From contig URDR01000003.1 in assembly GCA_900546645.1 (NCBI GenBank), positions 1 to 64,000 of the forward strand: DNA of 64,000 bases. Reading direction: 5' to 3'. Source of the DNA: an uncultured Bacteroides sp. (GTDB lineage Bacteria > Bacteroidota > Bacteroidia > Bacteroidales > Bacteroidaceae). The translations under genes and the position numbers were made by a program. Position 1 is the first letter of the stretch. Each line of letters starts with the position of its first letter. Shown one piece after another: positions 62,804-64,000 of the stretch. The notes beneath the pieces are model-generated. The model was not told the DNA's origin, searched no databases, and was given only the letters and a program-made list of their open reading frames with translations.

Positions 62804-64000
62804 ATGTCTAACCTTAGAAAAGCAGGTATGAGAAGCAAAAACTCGTGCATGAACTCGAAGAAACTCGTTCGGGCATTATTGGTTTCAACCCTGTTTACTG
62901 TTCCGGCACAGGCAGTGTCAGCTCAGTTAAACATCGCATTAACCAATTCTCAGTTAGGGACCATGATTAAACAAATCCAATCTCAGTCCCAGTATCAATT
63001 CTTTTATGATGACGAATTAGCAGATACCCCTATCGGCTCTGTTAACGTAAGCGACTCTTCGGTTGAAGAAGTATTAAACAAGGCTCTGGCTGGAAAAGGA
63101 ATCAGCTACAAAGTAGATGAAAACATTGTTTACTTGTCAAAGGCATCCACTTCTGCCACTTCATCAACCTCTACTCAAGCTGTGAAACAGGCACAGGTTC
63201 AAATCACCGGACGCGTGATAGACGGTACCGGAGAACCTCTGATCGGTGTTTCAATTCTGGAAAAAGGAACTACTAACGGAACGATTACCGACTGGGACGG
63301 AAACTACACCCTGAACGTTTCATCGGATGCAACGCTCCAATTCTCTTACATCGGCTATAAGAACGAAGAAATTCCGGTTAACGGAAAAACCGTTATCGAT
63401 CTGACCATGAAAGAAGATACCGAAGTTCTGGAAGAAGTCGTTGTAACCGCCTTAGGTATCAAGCGCGAAAAGAAAATGTTAGGTTACGCAGTTCAGGAAC
63501 TGAAGAGCGACGAACTGAACAAAACCGGTGACCCCTCTGTTACCAGCGCCCTTCAAGGTAAAGTGGCAGGTCTGTCTATGAATACTTCGGCTACCGGATT
63601 AGGCGGTTCAACCAAAATCACCATCCGCGGTAACTCATCATTGACCGACAACAACCAGCCGTTGTGGATTGTAGACGGTGTTCCGTTCAGCGACAACAGC
63701 ACATCAGATGCTTCTTACTTCGGGGGCGTAGACCGTGGCGGTGCATCGTTGGACATCAATCCTGACGACATTGAAAGCATCTCTGTATTGAAAGGTCCTA
63801 ATGCCGCAGCACTTTACGGTAGCCGTGCAGGTAACGGTGTTATCTTGGTTACTACCAAAAAAGGCTCGAAGAAAGACGGATTCGGTGTACGCTATAGCGG
63901 AAACTTCACTTGGAGCAAAGTAGCTGAGACCCTAAACATGCAAGAACGTTACGGACAGGGACATATCAACGACGATGCCACTAAAGACAACGGACAGTTA
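62804..64000 (+). CDS. SusC/RagA TonB-dependent receptor with STN domain (partial)
   Basis: The first 399 codons of a SusC-like importer that runs off the window. A signal region (KKLVRALLVSTLFTVPAQAVSA) is followed by an STN domain (about 45-105, LNIALTNSQLGTMIKQIQSQS to YKVDENIVYLSK). A carboxypeptidase-like domain (about 130-205, GRVIDGTGEPLIGVSILEKG), a TonB box (VLEEVVVTALGIKRE) and the plug domain follow. The STN domain marks receptors that signal through FecR to an ECF factor, both present upstream. The SusD partner should lie beyond 64000. Confidence 0.94.
   Translation, partial: MSNLRKAGMRSKNSCMNSKKLVRALLVSTLFTVPAQAVSAQLNIALTNSQLGTMIKQIQSQSQYQFFYDDELADTPIGSVNVSDSSVEEVLNKALAGKGISYKVDENIVYLSKASTSATSSTSTQAVKQAQVQITGRVIDGTGEPLIGVSILEKGTTNGTITDWDGNYTLNVSSDATLQFSYIGYKNEEIPVNGKTVIDLTMKEDTEVLEEVVVTALGIKREKKMLGYAVQELKSDELNKTGDPSVTSALQGKVAGLSMNTSATGLGGSTKITIRGNSSLTDNNQPLWIVDGVPFSDNSTSDASYFGGVDRGGASLDINPDDIESISVLKGPNAAALYGSRAGNGVILVTTKKGSKKDGFGVRYSGNFTWSKVAETLNMQERYGQGHINDDATKDNGQL

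Overview
The window is chromosomal DNA of a gut-type Bacteroidales bacterium, most like Bacteroides/Phocaeicola. The evidence is SusC/SusD pairs, an ECF sigma/FecR system with GH92 mannosidases, Bacteroidota-only families (DUF5683, DUF3316, DUF4290), almost no Shine-Dalgarno sequences, and repeated promoters of the Bacteroides form TTTG-N19/20-TAnnTTTG. Gene order and intact housekeeping genes point to core chromosome; clearly mobile or decayed DNA is limited to a group II intron end at 1-552 and an AraC-type pseudogene at about 11347-11850.

Layout. 1-552: 5' part of a group II intron on the minus strand, just past the hairpin that ends the rel gene. 579-6646 (minus): parA, parB, a DUF5683 protein, an MltD-like transglycosylase and the (p)ppGpp synthetase/hydrolase. 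6857-11226: surE-lpxB, a histidine phosphatase, frr and rsgA. 11347-18100 (minus): AraC pseudogene, tRNA-Leu(TAG), and a topoisomerase IV subunit A / DUF3316 / S41 protease operon, then a MATE exporter. 18430-27243 (plus): glycyl-tRNA synthetase, an FKBP lipoprotein, and a metal efflux block (His-rich small protein, CusB-, CusA- and CusC-like). 27516-32342: SusC/SusD pair without enzymes. 32751-38341: metA with the acetyl-CoA signature, a U32 peptidase, a zinc-ribbon membrane protein and an RsmF-like methyltransferase. 38650-48667 (minus): S9 peptidase, rseP, dxr, a degenerate M23 protein, rimM, murA with Asp in place of the catalytic Cys, DUF4290 and tsaB. 49077-53097: yicC, gmk, a 60-residue membrane protein, nadD, a metallophosphoesterase and menA. 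53440-64000: a polysaccharide utilization locus with three GH92 enzymes, FecR, ECF sigma factor and an STN-type SusC that runs off the window.

How it works together. The last 10.5 kb looks like an alpha-mannan or high-mannose N-glycan locus. The SusC at 62804 carries an STN signalling domain, FecR (58050-59042) would relay the signal, and the ECF factor (62023-62556) would drive transcription. Active-site comparison predicts that only the 53440-55725 GH92 is a classical alpha-1,2-mannosidase; the two lipoprotein GH92s lack that signature and probably cut other linkages.

The most unusual non-coding signal is a family of low-complexity leaders, (A)AAACT(T/C)-type repeats, placed directly before the start codons of at least eight unrelated genes and always in the sense orientation. 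Some are preceded by AATGA-type repeats in the same order. A second, weaker family is a near-palindromic AAACGCCTTGACGTTT element clustered at two places upstream of promoters.
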